From positions 1-64,000 of the IMG/VR virus record IMGVR_UViG_3300011116_000225: 64,000 nt of DNA. The stretch is one strand, 5' to 3'. The stretch comes from a virus. The notes under the pieces are model-generated. The model did not search any database, was not told where the DNA came from, and saw only the letters and a program-made list of their open reading frames with translations. The first letter of the stretch is position 1. Each line of letters starts with the position of its first letter. A program made the position numbers and the translations under genes. Shown piece by piece: positions 39,738 through 50,083 of this stretch.

Positions 39738-40385
39738 ATGGCTGCTTACGGCACAGGCTATTACGGCAAGGGCGTCTACAACATTGGCAATGTTGTCATC
39801 AGTGGCAACGCTGCCACTGGTGCCGTTGGCAGCGTCCTAGCCAGCAGATCAATTCAGGAAGATGGGACCATTGCCACCGGCAATGTCGGTACCGTCACGC
39901 TCACCATCACCATTGCCATCACGGGCAATGCAGCCACTTGTGCCGTTGGCACGCTGGCGCCAGATTCATCCCAAGCAGTCACCGGCAATGCGGCCACACT
40001 GGCCGTGGGCACTGTTGCGCCTGCTAGGTCAATAGACCTCAGTGGCAATTCGGCCACTGGTGCGGTTGGTTCTGCTGAGGTGGGATACCCGGTTGACATT
40101 TCTGGCAACTCATCAACAGGATCTGTCGGCACTATGTCGGCAAGTATTGTTTTCTCGCAGGCCATTACAAGTGTTTCCGCTACTGGTGGCGTCGGCAGTG
40201 CGTCAAATGTCATTGCAGTTGCGATAATCGGCAATGAGGCATCTGGATCTGTTGGGTCCATGATTGGTTTTGGATGGGGAGTTATTCAAGACACGGCAGA
40301 GACATGGACTCCAGAGTCTGACACGTCAGAGACCTGGACACAGATCGCAGACAATTCAGAAACATGGACGCAAGTCCCAGCATGA
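39738..40385 (+). CDS. Repeat-built virion protein, shorter variant
   Basis: 215 residues against 234 in unit A. GNxATGAVG-type units persist, but the C-terminal ETW repeat has three copies (DTAETW, DTSETW, DNSETW) instead of five. One GNAATC unit shows a Gly to Cys change in the motif. Confidence 0.65.
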   Translation: MAAYGTGYYGKGVYNIGNVVISGNAATGAVGSVLASRSIQEDGTIATGNVGTVTLTITIAITGNAATCAVGTLAPDSSQAVTGNAATLAVGTVAPARSIDLSGNSATGAVGSAEVGYPVDISGNSSTGSVGTMSASIVFSQAITSVSATGGVGSASNVIAVAIIGNEASGSVGSMIGFGWGVIQDTAETWTPESDTSETWTQIADNSETWTQVPA

Positions 40386-40394
40386 AAGTGAACT

Positions 40395-41420
40395 ATGGCA
40401 GATACCACAACAACCAACCTTTTATTGACCAAGCCCGAGGTGGGGGCCAGCACTGACACTTGGGGTACAAAGATCAATACTGACCTTGACAGCGTTGACG
40501 CAGTCTTTGCGGCTGCTGGCACAGGCACCAGCGTTGGCCTGAATGTTGGAGCTGGCAAGACATTAAGCGTTGCCGGTACTTTGACAGTCACTGGTGCGGC
40601 AAGTACGATCAACGCAACATCCATTGGCGCAACTACACCAGACACTGGTGCGTTTACTACAGTCAGTGCTACATCTTCTATTTCAGCAAGTAACAACCAA
40701 AACGCAGTATCAACGCTTGCCACATTCAACAACAATACACAAGGCACGGGGGCAGTAACAGAGGTTTATCTTACTGATAATACTACAGGAACTATGCGTT
40801 TTAATGTGTTTTCTGGGTCATACACAACTGCTGGACTTTTTGATTACGCATCTGGGGCAAAAATATTTCACTCGGGTTCTGGTGGGTTATCTGTCGGCGC
40901 ATCTGGTGGAAATCTAACGCTGTTCTCTGGATCAAATAGTGCTGTTCTGTCTTCCACAGGATTAAAAACTGCAACAACTATCGGCGTTGGCAACGCAACC
41001 CCATCAACCTCTGGTGCTGGCATCACCTTCCCTGCAACTCAATCAGCATCCACTAATGCAAACACTTTGGATGATTATGAGGAGGGGACTTGGACACCAA
41101 CATTAACAGCGTATGCCGGATCAATAACAGCTTACACATCACAAGGTTCTTATGTAAAAATTGGAAGGATAGTATTTGCTACTGTATATGCCGTTGTATC
41201 AAACGCTGGAACTGCATCAGGTGCTTATATTATTTCTAATCTGCCGTTTTCACTTGCAACTTCCGCCGAAGTTTACGGATATGGTGTAAACCTACTAAAC
41301 AACGTTGGTTTAGTTGGATACGGATCAGGTTCAACTTCTTTATACTGCTTCACAGCTGCGGGAGCATTTCCGGGTGGAAGTGGAACTTATGTAACACTCA
41401 ATTTTAATTACAGCATTTAA
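40395..41420 (+). CDS. Tail fibre / receptor-binding protein, variant B
   Basis: 341 residues. The first 68 or so match unit A; from about 40599 the sequence is unrelated. The new part ends in a typical fibre tip: [27 protein letters not shown] and a Tyr/Gly-rich end. Implies a different host receptor from unit A. Lower G+C than flanks. Confidence 0.8.
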   Translation: MADTTTTNLLLTKPEVGASTDTWGTKINTDLDSVDAVFAAAGTGTSVGLNVGAGKTLSVAGTLTVTGAASTINATSIGATTPDTGAFTTVSATSSISASNNQNAVSTLATFNNNTQGTGAVTEVYLTDNTTGTMRFNVFSGSYTTAGLFDYASGAKIFHSGSGGLSVGASGGNLTLFSGSNSAVLSSTGLKTATTIGVGNATPSTSGAGITFPATQSASTNANTLDDYEEGTWTPTLTAYAGSITAYTSQGSYVKIGRIVFATVYAVVSNAGTASGAYIISNLPFSLATSAEVYGYGVNLLNNVGLVGYGSGSTSLYCFTAAGAFPGGSGTYVTLNFNYSI

Positions 41421-41430
41421 GGAACAAACC

Positions 41431-41676
41431 ATGTCAATCACCAAAACCACCAACATTGACCAAATCACCGTCACCGAAAACGGCATCGTTCTCTACCGTG
41501 AAGCCACCCGCATCATGGAAGATGGCAACGAACTGAGCAAGACCTTCCATCGTTCTAGCCTCACGCCGGGTCAAGACTTGACGGGCATCCCTGCCAATGT
41601 CGTGGCAATCTGCAATGTGGCTTGGACTGCTGATGTTGTGGCGGCTTATCAGGCGGCACAAGCTGAGAATGCTTGA
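41431..41676 (+). CDS. Small protein paired with tail fibre, variant B
   Basis: 81 residues (MSITKTTNIDQITVTENGIV, LYREATRIMEDGNELSKT). Not related to the 97-residue protein at 6287 but in the same slot. This type, with YREATR and PGQDL motifs, commonly follows fibre genes in phages. Function unknown. Confidence 0.65.
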   Translation: MSITKTTNIDQITVTENGIVLYREATRIMEDGNELSKTFHRSSLTPGQDLTGIPANVVAICNVAWTADVVAAYQAAQAENA

Positions 41677-41681
41677 CCGTA

Positions 41682-41879
41682 ATGACCGACTCCACTGAGA
41701 CCAGGCTGGCGGTGCATGAGGCCATTTGCACAGAGAGGATGAAATTTATTTCTGACTCTCTTGCAAATGGGTCAGAGCGCATGACAAAGATAGAGTATTT
41801 GCTCTACGCCGTGATCGTGGCCGTCTTGCTGGGTCCTGGCGCTGCTGCCTCGCTGTTTTCTAAGATCTTTGGTTTGTAG
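41682..41879 (+). CDS. Small single-span membrane protein, unit B
   Basis: 65 residues from ATG 41682 (an upstream TTG at 41673 is in frame). Distant homologue of 6580-6774: same plan, a charged helix then LYAVIVAVLLGPGAAASLF. More divergent than the neighbours, so within the exchanged fibre block. Confidence 0.65.
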   Translation: MTDSTETRLAVHEAICTERMKFISDSLANGSERMTKIEYLLYAVIVAVLLGPGAAASLFSKIFGL

Positions 41880-41884
41880 CAAAT

Positions 41885-42562
41885 GTGGACCCCATCAGCA
41901 TCCTCCTTTTGGCCTCGAGTGCATTCTCTGCAATCAAGCAGGGCATTGCCACATACAAGGATGTTAAGAACACTGCTGGTGACGTTAAAAAGATCGTCAA
42001 CGAGATCGCTGGCATGTTTGGGCCAAACCCAAGCAAGGAACAAAAGAAGCAGATCGTTGCTGAACAGAAGCGCGTGCAAGAAGTGGCAGCCTATGACCCC
42101 AACCAGGTCATGGGAGACATTGCAAAGCGCTTGGGTGAATTCATGCGGCATATGCAGCAGATCCAAGACTACTACCATGAGGAAGAGCGCAAGTCAAAAG
42201 AGGAAGTCTATGACGGGGCAGACTCTCTGGCAGAGCGTGCCTTACAGCGCACACTTGTACTCACCCAGTTGACGCAAATGGAGACCGACTTGCGCGAGCA
42301 AATGGTTTACGGGGCACCTCCAGAATTAGGCAACCTGTGGACACGGTTTAACGAGATGCGTGAGCAGATTTCAATTGAGCAAGAGCAAGCCAGGGCAGTG
42401 CGAGATCAACGTGAGGCGCAGGCGAGATGGCAACGAAGACGGGTAATCGCGGACCTGCAAGACAAAGCAATCTACCTGGGAGCCGCCTTGTGCGTGATCC
42501 TATACCTGGCCGTGTTTTGGTCACTCCTGGTGATGGACCGAAAGACCAGATGGGGTTTCTGA
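41885..42562 (+). CDS. Coiled-coil membrane-anchored protein, unit B
   Basis: 225 residues from GTG, homologue of 6778-7455. The N-half is almost identical, which marks the right edge of the exchanged fibre block. Confidence 0.7.
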   Translation: MDPISILLLASSAFSAIKQGIATYKDVKNTAGDVKKIVNEIAGMFGPNPSKEQKKQIVAEQKRVQEVAAYDPNQVMGDIAKRLGEFMRHMQQIQDYYHEEERKSKEEVYDGADSLAERALQRTLVLTQLTQMETDLREQMVYGAPPELGNLWTRFNEMREQISIEQEQARAVRDQREAQARWQRRRVIADLQDKAIYLGAALCVILYLAVFWSLLVMDRKTRWGF

Positions 42563-42744
42563 TCGCGCTCATATGTATGGTGCTGGTTTTCTGTTTGATG
42601 CTGCCGATAATTACAGTAATCTACTTTGATACCCTGGCGGTGCAAAAGGAAAGCAAAGCCCAGATTGATCGAATGGAGAGGCTGCGCAAGCAGCTCGAGG
42701 AAGACCGAAAGAAGATGGACCAGGCCAACAGAAAGGAAGACTGA
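42550..42744 (+). CDS. Small single-span membrane protein, unit B
   Basis: 64 residues from ATG 42550, homologue of 7443-7637. The span is altered (PIITVIYFD) but the charged tail is conserved. Confidence 0.6.
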   Translation: MGFLIALICMVLVFCLMLPIITVIYFDTLAVQKESKAQIDRMERLRKQLEEDRKKMDQANRKED

Positions 42745-42951
42745 ATGAGACTGCTGCTTTGTCTGACCATCATGGTGCTTGCTGGGTGCGAGGATCGGTA
42801 TCGATACACCTGCCAGAACCCTGACAACTTTGAACTCAAAGAGTGCCAGAAACCTCGCTGCTTATTTACGCAAACCTGCCCTGAGTATTTAGTTGCCCCG
42901 GTATTGACAAACAAGATTGAACCAGCAAAGGCCGAAGATGCTAAAAAGTAA
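42745..42951 (+). CDS. Cys-rich phage lipoprotein, unit B
   Basis: 68 residues. Signal and lipobox LAGC identical to 7638-7838; the four mature cysteines are kept while the C-terminal 15 residues differ. Confidence 0.75.
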   Translation: MRLLLCLTIMVLAGCEDRYRYTCQNPDNFELKECQKPRCLFTQTCPEYLVAPVLTNKIEPAKAEDAKK

Positions 42952-43408
42952 ATACACCCCTGAAGAGATTGAGGTTCGTATCTGGGGCTTTGTTGTGGTG
43001 ATGATCACCGTCATTTTGCTTGGCATTGTGTTTGCCCTGCTCTATTCAGTGACGTTTGTCACCCAACCCATCAAGTCCATGGCGCCCATCGACCAGGCTT
43101 ACACCAAGATGCTCAACGACATTGTGCTGCTGATCGTTGGCGGTATCGGCGGCATTGTGGGCAAGCGTGCCGTGGGGGCCGTCACCGCTGCAATAAACCC
43201 AGCACCGGCACCTACACCTTCCCCGGCTGCACCAGTGCCTTCTAGCCCTGTTTCTGCCCCTCCCAGCGGTGCTCTGCCAGCCTGGATCAATCCACCTCTG
43301 GATGAAACCTGGACGCCGCCACCTCCACCGACAACGCCACCCGAGCACCTGGAACCCGATCATGTCCGCGAGGAGATCGCAGCAGCAAGACGTGAGGCTG
43401 GGCAGTGA
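42938..43408 (+). CDS. Probable holin, unit B
   Basis: 156 residues from ATG 42938, homologue of 7819-8295. Both spans are kept; the Pro/Ala-rich linker varies. Confidence 0.6.
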   Translation: MLKSKYTPEEIEVRIWGFVVVMITVILLGIVFALLYSVTFVTQPIKSMAPIDQAYTKMLNDIVLLIVGGIGGIVGKRAVGAVTAAINPAPAPTPSPAAPVPSSPVSAPPSGALPAWINPPLDETWTPPPPPTTPPEHLEPDHVREEIAAARREAGQ

Positions 43409-43869
43409 ATCCATACCTGATCATCGCGGCCATGATCGCCATTGGCGGTGCCTATGGATATGGCCATCATGTTGGTTATGCTGACCGGGACGCTGAGATG
43501 CAGGCTCACATTGCCAAGCTCAATGAAGAGTCACGCGCCAAGGAGCAAGAGCTGGCAAGCTCACTGAACAATCAAACCGAAACATTGCGAAAGGCCAAGA
43601 ATGAGATCAACAAAAAACAGTCTGACATTAATGCTCTTGTTGATGCTGGCCGGTTGCGCCTCCCGGTCCCAGCCGCCCCAAGTTGCGTACAAGCCACCCC
43701 AGATGCCGCCCCTGCCGTCAGAGATCGGGACGAAGCAAGACCCGACCCTTACAGAGAGGCTATTAAGGCTGTTGTCGCCATCGCCATCGAGGGAGACAGA
43801 AACACCGTCCAACTCAACGCCTGCATCGATACCTATAACAAAGTGAGGGAGCAGATCAATGGTAAATAG
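43405..43869 (+). CDS. Rz: Inner-membrane spanin, unit B
   Basis: 154 residues, GTG start, homologue of 8292-8759 with the same signal anchor and coiled coil. Confidence 0.85.
   Translation: MNPYLIIAAMIAIGGAYGYGHHVGYADRDAEMQAHIAKLNEESRAKEQELASSLNNQTETLRKAKNEINKKQSDINALVDAGRLRLPVPAAPSCVQATPDAAPAVRDRDEARPDPYREAIKAVVAIAIEGDRNTVQLNACIDTYNKVREQINGK
43601..43846 (+). CDS. Rz1: Outer-membrane spanin embedded in Rz, unit B
   Basis: 81 residues nested in Rz in the +1 frame; lipobox LAGC and Pro-rich mature part as at 8488-8733. Confidence 0.85.
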   Translation: MRSTKNSLTLMLLLMLAGCASRSQPPQVAYKPPQMPPLPSEIGTKQDPTLTERLLRLLSPSPSRETETPSNSTPASIPITK

Positions 43870-44455
43870 TGATCAACTCAAAAAGCTGCACATTGGCCCC
43901 GAGTGGGTTGATGCGCTCAATGAAACCTTTGGCCGGTTCAATATCTCCACCAAGAAGCAGCAGGCTGCATTCATTGGTCAATGCGGCCATGAATGTGGGA
44001 ACTTCAAGGTTCTGCAAGAGAACTTGAACTACCGCGCAGCCACCTTGATGAAGTTGTGGCCCAAGCGTTTCCCCACTCTTGACGTTGCCAACCAGTACGC
44101 TGGGAACCCAAAGAAGATCGCCAATATGGTCTATGCCAACCGCATGGGGAACCGTGACGAGGCATCAGGGGATGGTTTTCGTTTTTCGGGAAAAGGTTGC
44201 ATCCAATTGACCGGCCACAGCAACTATTTTCACGCAGGCCAAGCCCTGGGCGTTGACTTTGTCATGCAGCCCGAACTGGTCGCCACTCCCAAGTACGCTG
44301 CCTTGACGGCAGGATGGTTCTGGTCAACGCATGACTGCAATCGTCTGGCTGAGGCAGGAGACTGGGCAGCCTTAACGCGCAAGATTAATGGCGGGATAAT
44401 CGGTTTGGAAGACCGCATCAAACACACCAATGAGGCTTTGGCAGTCCTGACATGA
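43859..44455 (+). CDS. Endolysin, GH19, unit B
   Basis: 198 residues with HECGNF (E45) intact. The cleft segment reads RFSGKGCIQLTGHSNY where unit A has RFFGRGCIQLTGYSNY. Confidence 0.9.
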   Translation: MVNSDQLKKLHIGPEWVDALNETFGRFNISTKKQQAAFIGQCGHECGNFKVLQENLNYRAATLMKLWPKRFPTLDVANQYAGNPKKIANMVYANRMGNRDEASGDGFRFSGKGCIQLTGHSNYFHAGQALGVDFVMQPELVATPKYAALTAGWFWSTHDCNRLAEAGDWAALTRKINGGIIGLEDRIKHTNEALAVLT

Positions 44456-45105
44456 CAAACCTGTACCAGCAGCTCGAAACCCCGGCACCGCCAGATCTGC
44501 CATCACCCGGCAGTGCGTATGACGAGCGCCTGACAGCGCAAACCCATCGCGGCTTGCTGGTGTACTTTCGCAAGCTGACCAATATCCTGTCAACGGTCCT
44601 TGGGCCGCGAGGTGGCAAGTACTTGAACCTGCCTTATGGGTCATTTCAAGATGGGACCGACCAGGCAGCAGCCAACACCACAACGGCCTACGCCATCACA
44701 TTTGACACAACTGACTATGCAAATGGGATCACTCTGTCAAATACTTCACGTCTAAACGTGTCCCAGGGCGGTTTGTACAACGTGCAATTTAGCGTGCAAT
44801 TCAAAAACACAACAAATGACACGCAAGACGTTGAGGTCTGGTTTCGCAAGAATGGCGCTGACATTGCCAAGTCAGGATCACGTTTTGGGTTGGGGCCGAG
44901 GAAAAGCGCTGGAGATCCATCGCACACCATCGCAGCCTTGAACTACTTTGTTGATCTGGCCGAGAGCGATTACATCCAACTAATGTGGCGGCCATCAGAT
45001 ATTGGCGTCTCCATTGAGCAGTACCCTGCCGGGACCAGCCCAACCCGGCCAGCAACTCCCTCAGTCATTGCCACAGTGAGTTTTGTGTCCAATCTTTCCG
45101 CATAA
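44452..45105 (+). CDS. Virion protein with jelly-roll-like half, unit B
   Basis: 217 residues, homologue of 9339-9992; changes concentrate in loops (QVYD to SAYD, LSQRK to LGPRK). Confidence 0.65.
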   Translation: MTNLYQQLETPAPPDLPSPGSAYDERLTAQTHRGLLVYFRKLTNILSTVLGPRGGKYLNLPYGSFQDGTDQAAANTTTAYAITFDTTDYANGITLSNTSRLNVSQGGLYNVQFSVQFKNTTNDTQDVEVWFRKNGADIAKSGSRFGLGPRKSAGDPSHTIAALNYFVDLAESDYIQLMWRPSDIGVSIEQYPAGTSPTRPATPSVIATVSFVSNLSA

Positions 45106-45112
45106 TCCCATC

Positions 45113-46594
45113 ATGGCACTCACCGCACTCAGAATCCCCCCAGGCGTTTACCGCAACGGCACTGAATATCAGTCAGCCGGGCGATGGTTTGACGCCAACC
45201 TGGTTCGCTGGTTTGAGGGTACGTTGCGGCCCATTGGTGGATGGCGCAAAAGATCGGCATCCCAACTGACCGGGTCATGCCGTGGCTTGATCACCTGGCG
45301 CAACAACTCAGGGGATCGGTTTATTGCAGCGGGAACTCATTCCAAGCTGTACGCCATGAATGCGGCAGGGACTCTCAAAGACATTACGCCAACTGGGCTG
45401 ACTGTTGGCATTGCCGATGCGGCCACAAAGACCGGGTATGGGTACTCCACCTATGGCAACTTTGCCTATGGTGTGGCAAGACCAGACACAGGCAGCGTCA
45501 CTCCAGCAACAACCTGGAGTCTGGATACCTGGGGCGAGTACCTGGTCGCCTGCTCAGATGCCGATGGCAAGCTCTACGAGTGGCAGTTGGGCTTTTCAAC
45601 GCCGACCCTGGCCGCTGTCATTACCAACGCGCCAACGGGCTGCAACGCCGTTATGACCACGGCAGAGCGCTTTGTCTTTGCCCTGGGTGCCGGTGGAGAT
45701 CCCCGCAAGGTCCAATGGTGTGATCAGGAAAACAACACCATCTGGACCCCGGCAGCCACCAACCAGGCAGGTTCATTTGAGCTGATTACTGTTGGGTCAC
45801 TGAAAGCTGGCAAGCGCGTGCGCGGTGTCAACTTGCTGTTCACTGATGTCGATGTCCACGTCAGCACCTACATTGGCCTGCCTTACGTTTACTCCTTTGA
45901 GAAGGCCGGGTCAGGTTGTGGCTTGATCTCCTCCCAGGCCGTTGCGGCCATTGATACGGCTGCGATCTGGATGAGCAATTCTGGTTTTTGGGTCTACGAT
46001 GGATACGTCAAGCCACTGGCTTGTGACGTTGGCGACTACATCTTCCAAAACATCAACGCCAACCAAGTCAGCAAAGTCTATGCTGTACACAACTCAAAGT
46101 ATGGCGAGATCATTTGGTTCTACCCATCGAATGCCAGCAATGAGAACGATTCTTATGTGACGTATAACTACCGTGAGAATCACTGGGCGATTGGATCTCT
46201 GTCTCGCACGGCTGGCACTGACCGGGGCGTTTTCTTGAATCCCTTGATGGTCTCTGCTGACAGCTATATCTACGAGCATGAGGTTGGCTTTGCGTATGAC
46301 TCTGTTGCGCCTTTCGTTGAGTCTGGCCCCGTTGAGATCCAACCAGGTGAAAACATTATGAATGTGCGTCAGTTGATCCCTGACGAGCAGACCCTGGGAG
46401 AGGTTGTTGTGTCCTTCAAGACTCGCATGTACCCCACTGCCACAGAAACAACTTATGGACCCTACAGCGCCACCGAACCCACCAGCGTGCGGTTTTCAGC
46501 GCGTCAGGTCAAGATCAGATACACCGGGGCGGTGCTGGGTGACTGGCGAGTTGGCCTGAACCGTTTGGACGTGACACCCGCTGGCAAGCGTTGA
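45113..46594 (+). CDS. Tail structural protein, P22 gp10-like candidate, unit B
   Basis: 493 residues from ATG 45113, same length as the unit A copy, with substitutions spread along the length. Confidence 0.7.
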   Translation: MALTALRIPPGVYRNGTEYQSAGRWFDANLVRWFEGTLRPIGGWRKRSASQLTGSCRGLITWRNNSGDRFIAAGTHSKLYAMNAAGTLKDITPTGLTVGIADAATKTGYGYSTYGNFAYGVARPDTGSVTPATTWSLDTWGEYLVACSDADGKLYEWQLGFSTPTLAAVITNAPTGCNAVMTTAERFVFALGAGGDPRKVQWCDQENNTIWTPAATNQAGSFELITVGSLKAGKRVRGVNLLFTDVDVHVSTYIGLPYVYSFEKAGSGCGLISSQAVAAIDTAAIWMSNSGFWVYDGYVKPLACDVGDYIFQNINANQVSKVYAVHNSKYGEIIWFYPSNASNENDSYVTYNYRENHWAIGSLSRTAGTDRGVFLNPLMVSADSYIYEHEVGFAYDSVAPFVESGPVEIQPGENIMNVRQLIPDEQTLGEVVVSFKTRMYPTATETTYGPYSATEPTSVRFSARQVKIRYTGAVLGDWRVGLNRLDVTPAGKR

Positions 46595-46610
46595 GACTTA
46601 AAATTCAGCC

Positions 46611-47012
46611 ATGAAAGACATCAGACAAATCCTCACCGAAGACCTGGCAAAGAACTATGGTGGCTTTGCCATGACAGTTGATGCCTATTTTGATGGTCTG
46701 ATGAATGCACCCAAGACGGGTAACTTTGTTGTGCGCCAGGGCGACACTCTGATCCTGACAAAGAAGATCGAGAAGAACGGCATCGAATTTCATTGCATCA
46801 ATGGTGAGCGCGCCAAAGACCTTGTGTCCAACGTGCAGAAGTACCTCGATGACTTGAAGGAAAACGGGTATGACTATGCCGTCACGTTCTACGACAACCC
46901 CAGGATCAGCGAACTATTCCAGCAACAACCATATCCATTTGAAGTGAAAAAAATTGATGATGGTTTATTTAGAACATACGAAACAATTGTGAGGTTTAAA
47001 TGGGCGCACTAA
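46611..47012 (+). CDS. Conserved small phage protein, unit B
   Basis: 133 residues. Here the ATG has no upstream in-frame start, which fixes the start of its homologue at 11498. Residues 105-125 differ (SELFQQQPYPFEV). Confidence 0.65.
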   Translation: MKDIRQILTEDLAKNYGGFAMTVDAYFDGLMNAPKTGNFVVRQGDTLILTKKIEKNGIEFHCINGERAKDLVSNVQKYLDDLKENGYDYAVTFYDNPRISELFQQQPYPFEVKKIDDGLFRTYETIVRFKWAH

Positions 47013-48418
47013 ATCAACTGGGCAATGCCGCGAGCAGCTTTGTGCAAGATCCAATTGGGAGCACCAGCAATGCGCTGGCACAAGCAGACAAAGACCTGAG
47101 CTTGTCTCAGAATGCGCCTGCAATAGCAGCAGCAGTTGCTGCATATTATGGTGTGCCAATGGCAATGGAATATTTTGGTGCTGGCGCTGCTGGTGCTGGA
47201 GCAGGCGCTGGAACGGCAGCCGGAGCACTCGCTGCTGATAACGCATATTTGGCTGCGTCTGCATTAACTCCAGCTCAGGCCGCTGCGGCTGCCGCCGGAT
47301 CAATTGAGGCGTCTCAATTAGCTGGCCTTGCAGGTTCTTCAGCGGCTGCTGGAGGTGCTGGCGCTGCCGCTGCCACTCCTGGCCTACTTGGTAGCGCAGT
47401 GAACTTTGCAAAAGAAAACCCCAATCTTGCACTGGCTGGCGCAGGCTTGGCCGCAAAGGCATTGGGTGGCAGCAGCACGCCGTCATCTTCAACAAGCTCA
47501 ACGTCCATCGATCCTGACATCAAGGCTGCATATTTGCAGCAGTTGGCTGATGCCAGAACCGCTGCGGCTGGCCTTGGTACAAGGCAGTTTGAGGGGTTCA
47601 CCCCAGGCTATGCCACGGCAGAGCAGCAGCTCACGGCCACCGGCATTGGCGGTGCTGGTCAGCAGACAACCAACCGGGCTGCTGAATTGGCACTTGCAGA
47701 GGCAGGCTACACACCCCAGCAGATCCAGGCCATGACGGGTGCGCAGTACATGTCTGCATACCAAAACCCTTACGAGCAACAAGTGGTGCAGGGTACGCTG
47801 GCAGACATTGAGCGTCAGCGCCAGATCTCTCAGCAGGCACAGCAAGCTCGAGCAACAGGTGCCAGGGCATTTGGTGGCTCGCGCCAGGCAGTGGCCGAGT
47901 CACTCGCAAATGAGGACTTCACGCGCCAGGCAGCCAACACTGCGGCCCAGTTGCGCTCTGCCGGGTTCACCACGGCAGCCGGGTTCGGCCAGACTGATGC
48001 TGCCAGGGCCATGGAAGCGGCCAGGGCCAACGCTGCCAACCAGATCGCTGGTGCTGGCATACGCCAGACTGCCGTGGGCCAGTTGGGTGCTTTGGGTGCC
48101 CAGCAGCAAAACCTGGGCATGACGGGTGCGCAGGCCGTGATGACTGCCGAGCAGCAACGCCAGCAGTTGGCCCAGGCGCGGCTTGACGCTGCACGCAATC
48201 TGGCCTCTGAGCGTCTTGGCCTGACTGGCAGTGCCCTGGGGCAGCAAGTGCCGAATCTGGGTGCATCTACGACAACTCCCATCTACCGCAACCAATTGGC
48301 AGGCGGCCTTGGCGGTGCTCTGGGTGGTGCTCAGTTGGGCAGCATCTTGGGTGGCGCTGGCAACCCTCAGTATGCAGGTTATGGCGCAATCCTTGGTGGC
48401 TTGCTGGGTCTAGGTTAA
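47000..48418 (+). CDS. Ejection protein 1, unit B
   Basis: 472 residues. The N-terminal 150 residues differ strongly from unit A (LAQADKDLSLSQNAPAIAAA) but keep the Ala/Gly-rich nature; from LAAKALGGSSTPSSSTSSTS onward the two are close. N-terminal exchange at constant composition. Confidence 0.7.
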   Translation: MGALNQLGNAASSFVQDPIGSTSNALAQADKDLSLSQNAPAIAAAVAAYYGVPMAMEYFGAGAAGAGAGAGTAAGALAADNAYLAASALTPAQAAAAAAGSIEASQLAGLAGSSAAAGGAGAAAATPGLLGSAVNFAKENPNLALAGAGLAAKALGGSSTPSSSTSSTSIDPDIKAAYLQQLADARTAAAGLGTRQFEGFTPGYATAEQQLTATGIGGAGQQTTNRAAELALAEAGYTPQQIQAMTGAQYMSAYQNPYEQQVVQGTLADIERQRQISQQAQQARATGARAFGGSRQAVAESLANEDFTRQAANTAAQLRSAGFTTAAGFGQTDAARAMEAARANAANQIAGAGIRQTAVGQLGALGAQQQNLGMTGAQAVMTAEQQRQQLAQARLDAARNLASERLGLTGSALGQQVPNLGASTTTPIYRNQLAGGLGGALGGAQLGSILGGAGNPQYAGYGAILGGLLGLG

Positions 48419-48430
48419 GGAACAAACATC

Positions 48431-50083
48431 ATGGCAGATTTCAATATAGGCTTGCTGGGTGACATTTTTGGCGGTGGTACGTCTGCCCTGAGTGAGTATC
48501 TGACGCCTCAACAACAAGAGTCGATGCAACGCCAGGCGCTGTTGTCCACTGCTGCTGCCCTACTCCAAGCAGGTGGACCCTCTGCCACTCCCATCTCACT
48601 GGGCCAAGCGCTTGGTGCAGGCTTGCAAGCTGGGACTTCATCCTATGGCAAAGCTCAAGAGGGTGCGATTCAGCAGCTCTTAACCCGTCAGAAGTTGGAC
48701 GAGTACAAGCGCCAGATGACTATGCAAGAAAACATTGCAAAGATTCTTGGCGGTGGTGGAGCTGCTCAAATGCCTACACCTGGCGCACCCATTACGCCTG
48801 ACCAGGCCATCGCCATGCCTGGACTGCCTGCTGGACCCACTGTGCAGCGTGCTGAGTTAATTGGACAAGCAGCGCCTGCTGCTCCAGCAATGCCAGCCAA
48901 CGTGATGAAGGCCAACCAGTATCGCCAATTGGCAGATTTGATGGCCGCATCAGGTAGAGGAGAGGACGCCAAGCGATATTTGGATATGGCTGAAAACCTT
49001 GCGCCTTCATTTGAAGAGACTGTCGGCGAACCATTTAAGGCTGCTGACAACAACTTTTATTTACGCACCAAAAGAGGTGGAGTTATACCAATGCAACAAG
49101 CGTTGGCGGTTAAGCCTGTCGGCACTCCCCAGCAGGTATTGGGCGCTGATGGCAAGCCAACTCTTGTGCAGATGTATGACGATGGAACCTTCAAGCCCAT
49201 CACTGGCGTTTCACCATTAATACCGCCAGAAAAGATCGACACTGGTGCAGGCATAAGGTTTGTCAACCCTTACGAAATCAAGCCCGGCACGGTGTTTCCA
49301 AAGACACTGCCACCTCAAGTGGTTGGCGGTGCAGAGACGGGTTACTACATAGTCGGTGGCGGTGGCGGTGCTGGCCGAGGTGCTGGCCTGACTGCACCCA
49401 TGCCTGCGCCTGCTGGTGCTCCTGGTGCTGTTGCAGCTCCCACTGTCCCAGGTGCTGCACCTCGCGCACAAGTGGCCCCGGCTGCTGGCGCTGCCGCACC
49501 TACTGGCCCCCAGCCCATCATCCCCGGCACTGGCAAGGCATTCGGCAACGAGAAGGATCTGCGCACTGAATTTACCGCCCAGATGAAACCCTACACTGAG
49601 CTGGCGCAGGCATTTCGGAAGGTTGAAGCGGCGGCGCTTAATCCATCAGCAGCGGGTGACATTTCCCTGGTCTATGGATACATGAAGATCCTGGACCCTG
49701 GCTCAACCGTTATGCAAGGCGAGCAAGCAACTGCGCAGAATGCTGGTGGCGTACCAGATCGAATTCGCGCCACATACAACAAGGCTTTGACTGGAGAGTC
49801 CCTTGCAGATAACGTGAGACTTGATTTTTATTCTCAGGCTAGAAATTTAATTGAATCACAACGTCAAATGGCAGCAGATGTTGGTGACAGATACAGGCAG
49901 TACGCCGATGCATACAAACTGGACTCAAACCAGATCGTGTTTGATCCATTCAAGCGCATCAAGACCCCAGCAGAGATTGCTGCTGATGCTGCTAAAAAAG
50001 CACCAGCGACAACCACTACGCCTGCACCGGCATCATCAGGTTCTTGGTTCAACAGATTCAACCTTATCCCGAGGCCCCAATAA
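48431..50083 (+). CDS. Ejection protein 2, unit B
   Basis: 550 residues, five more than unit A. The central part (about residues 195-275) has a different sequence (FKAADNNFYLRTKRGGVIPM), so this is an exchanged internal block. Confidence 0.7.
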   Translation: MADFNIGLLGDIFGGGTSALSEYLTPQQQESMQRQALLSTAAALLQAGGPSATPISLGQALGAGLQAGTSSYGKAQEGAIQQLLTRQKLDEYKRQMTMQENIAKILGGGGAAQMPTPGAPITPDQAIAMPGLPAGPTVQRAELIGQAAPAAPAMPANVMKANQYRQLADLMAASGRGEDAKRYLDMAENLAPSFEETVGEPFKAADNNFYLRTKRGGVIPMQQALAVKPVGTPQQVLGADGKPTLVQMYDDGTFKPITGVSPLIPPEKIDTGAGIRFVNPYEIKPGTVFPKTLPPQVVGGAETGYYIVGGGGGAGRGAGLTAPMPAPAGAPGAVAAPTVPGAAPRAQVAPAAGAAAPTGPQPIIPGTGKAFGNEKDLRTEFTAQMKPYTELAQAFRKVEAAALNPSAAGDISLVYGYMKILDPGSTVMQGEQATAQNAGGVPDRIRATYNKALTGESLADNVRLDFYSQARNLIESQRQMAADVGDRYRQYADAYKLDSNQIVFDPFKRIKTPAEIAADAAKKAPATTTTPAPASSGSWFNRFNLIPRPQ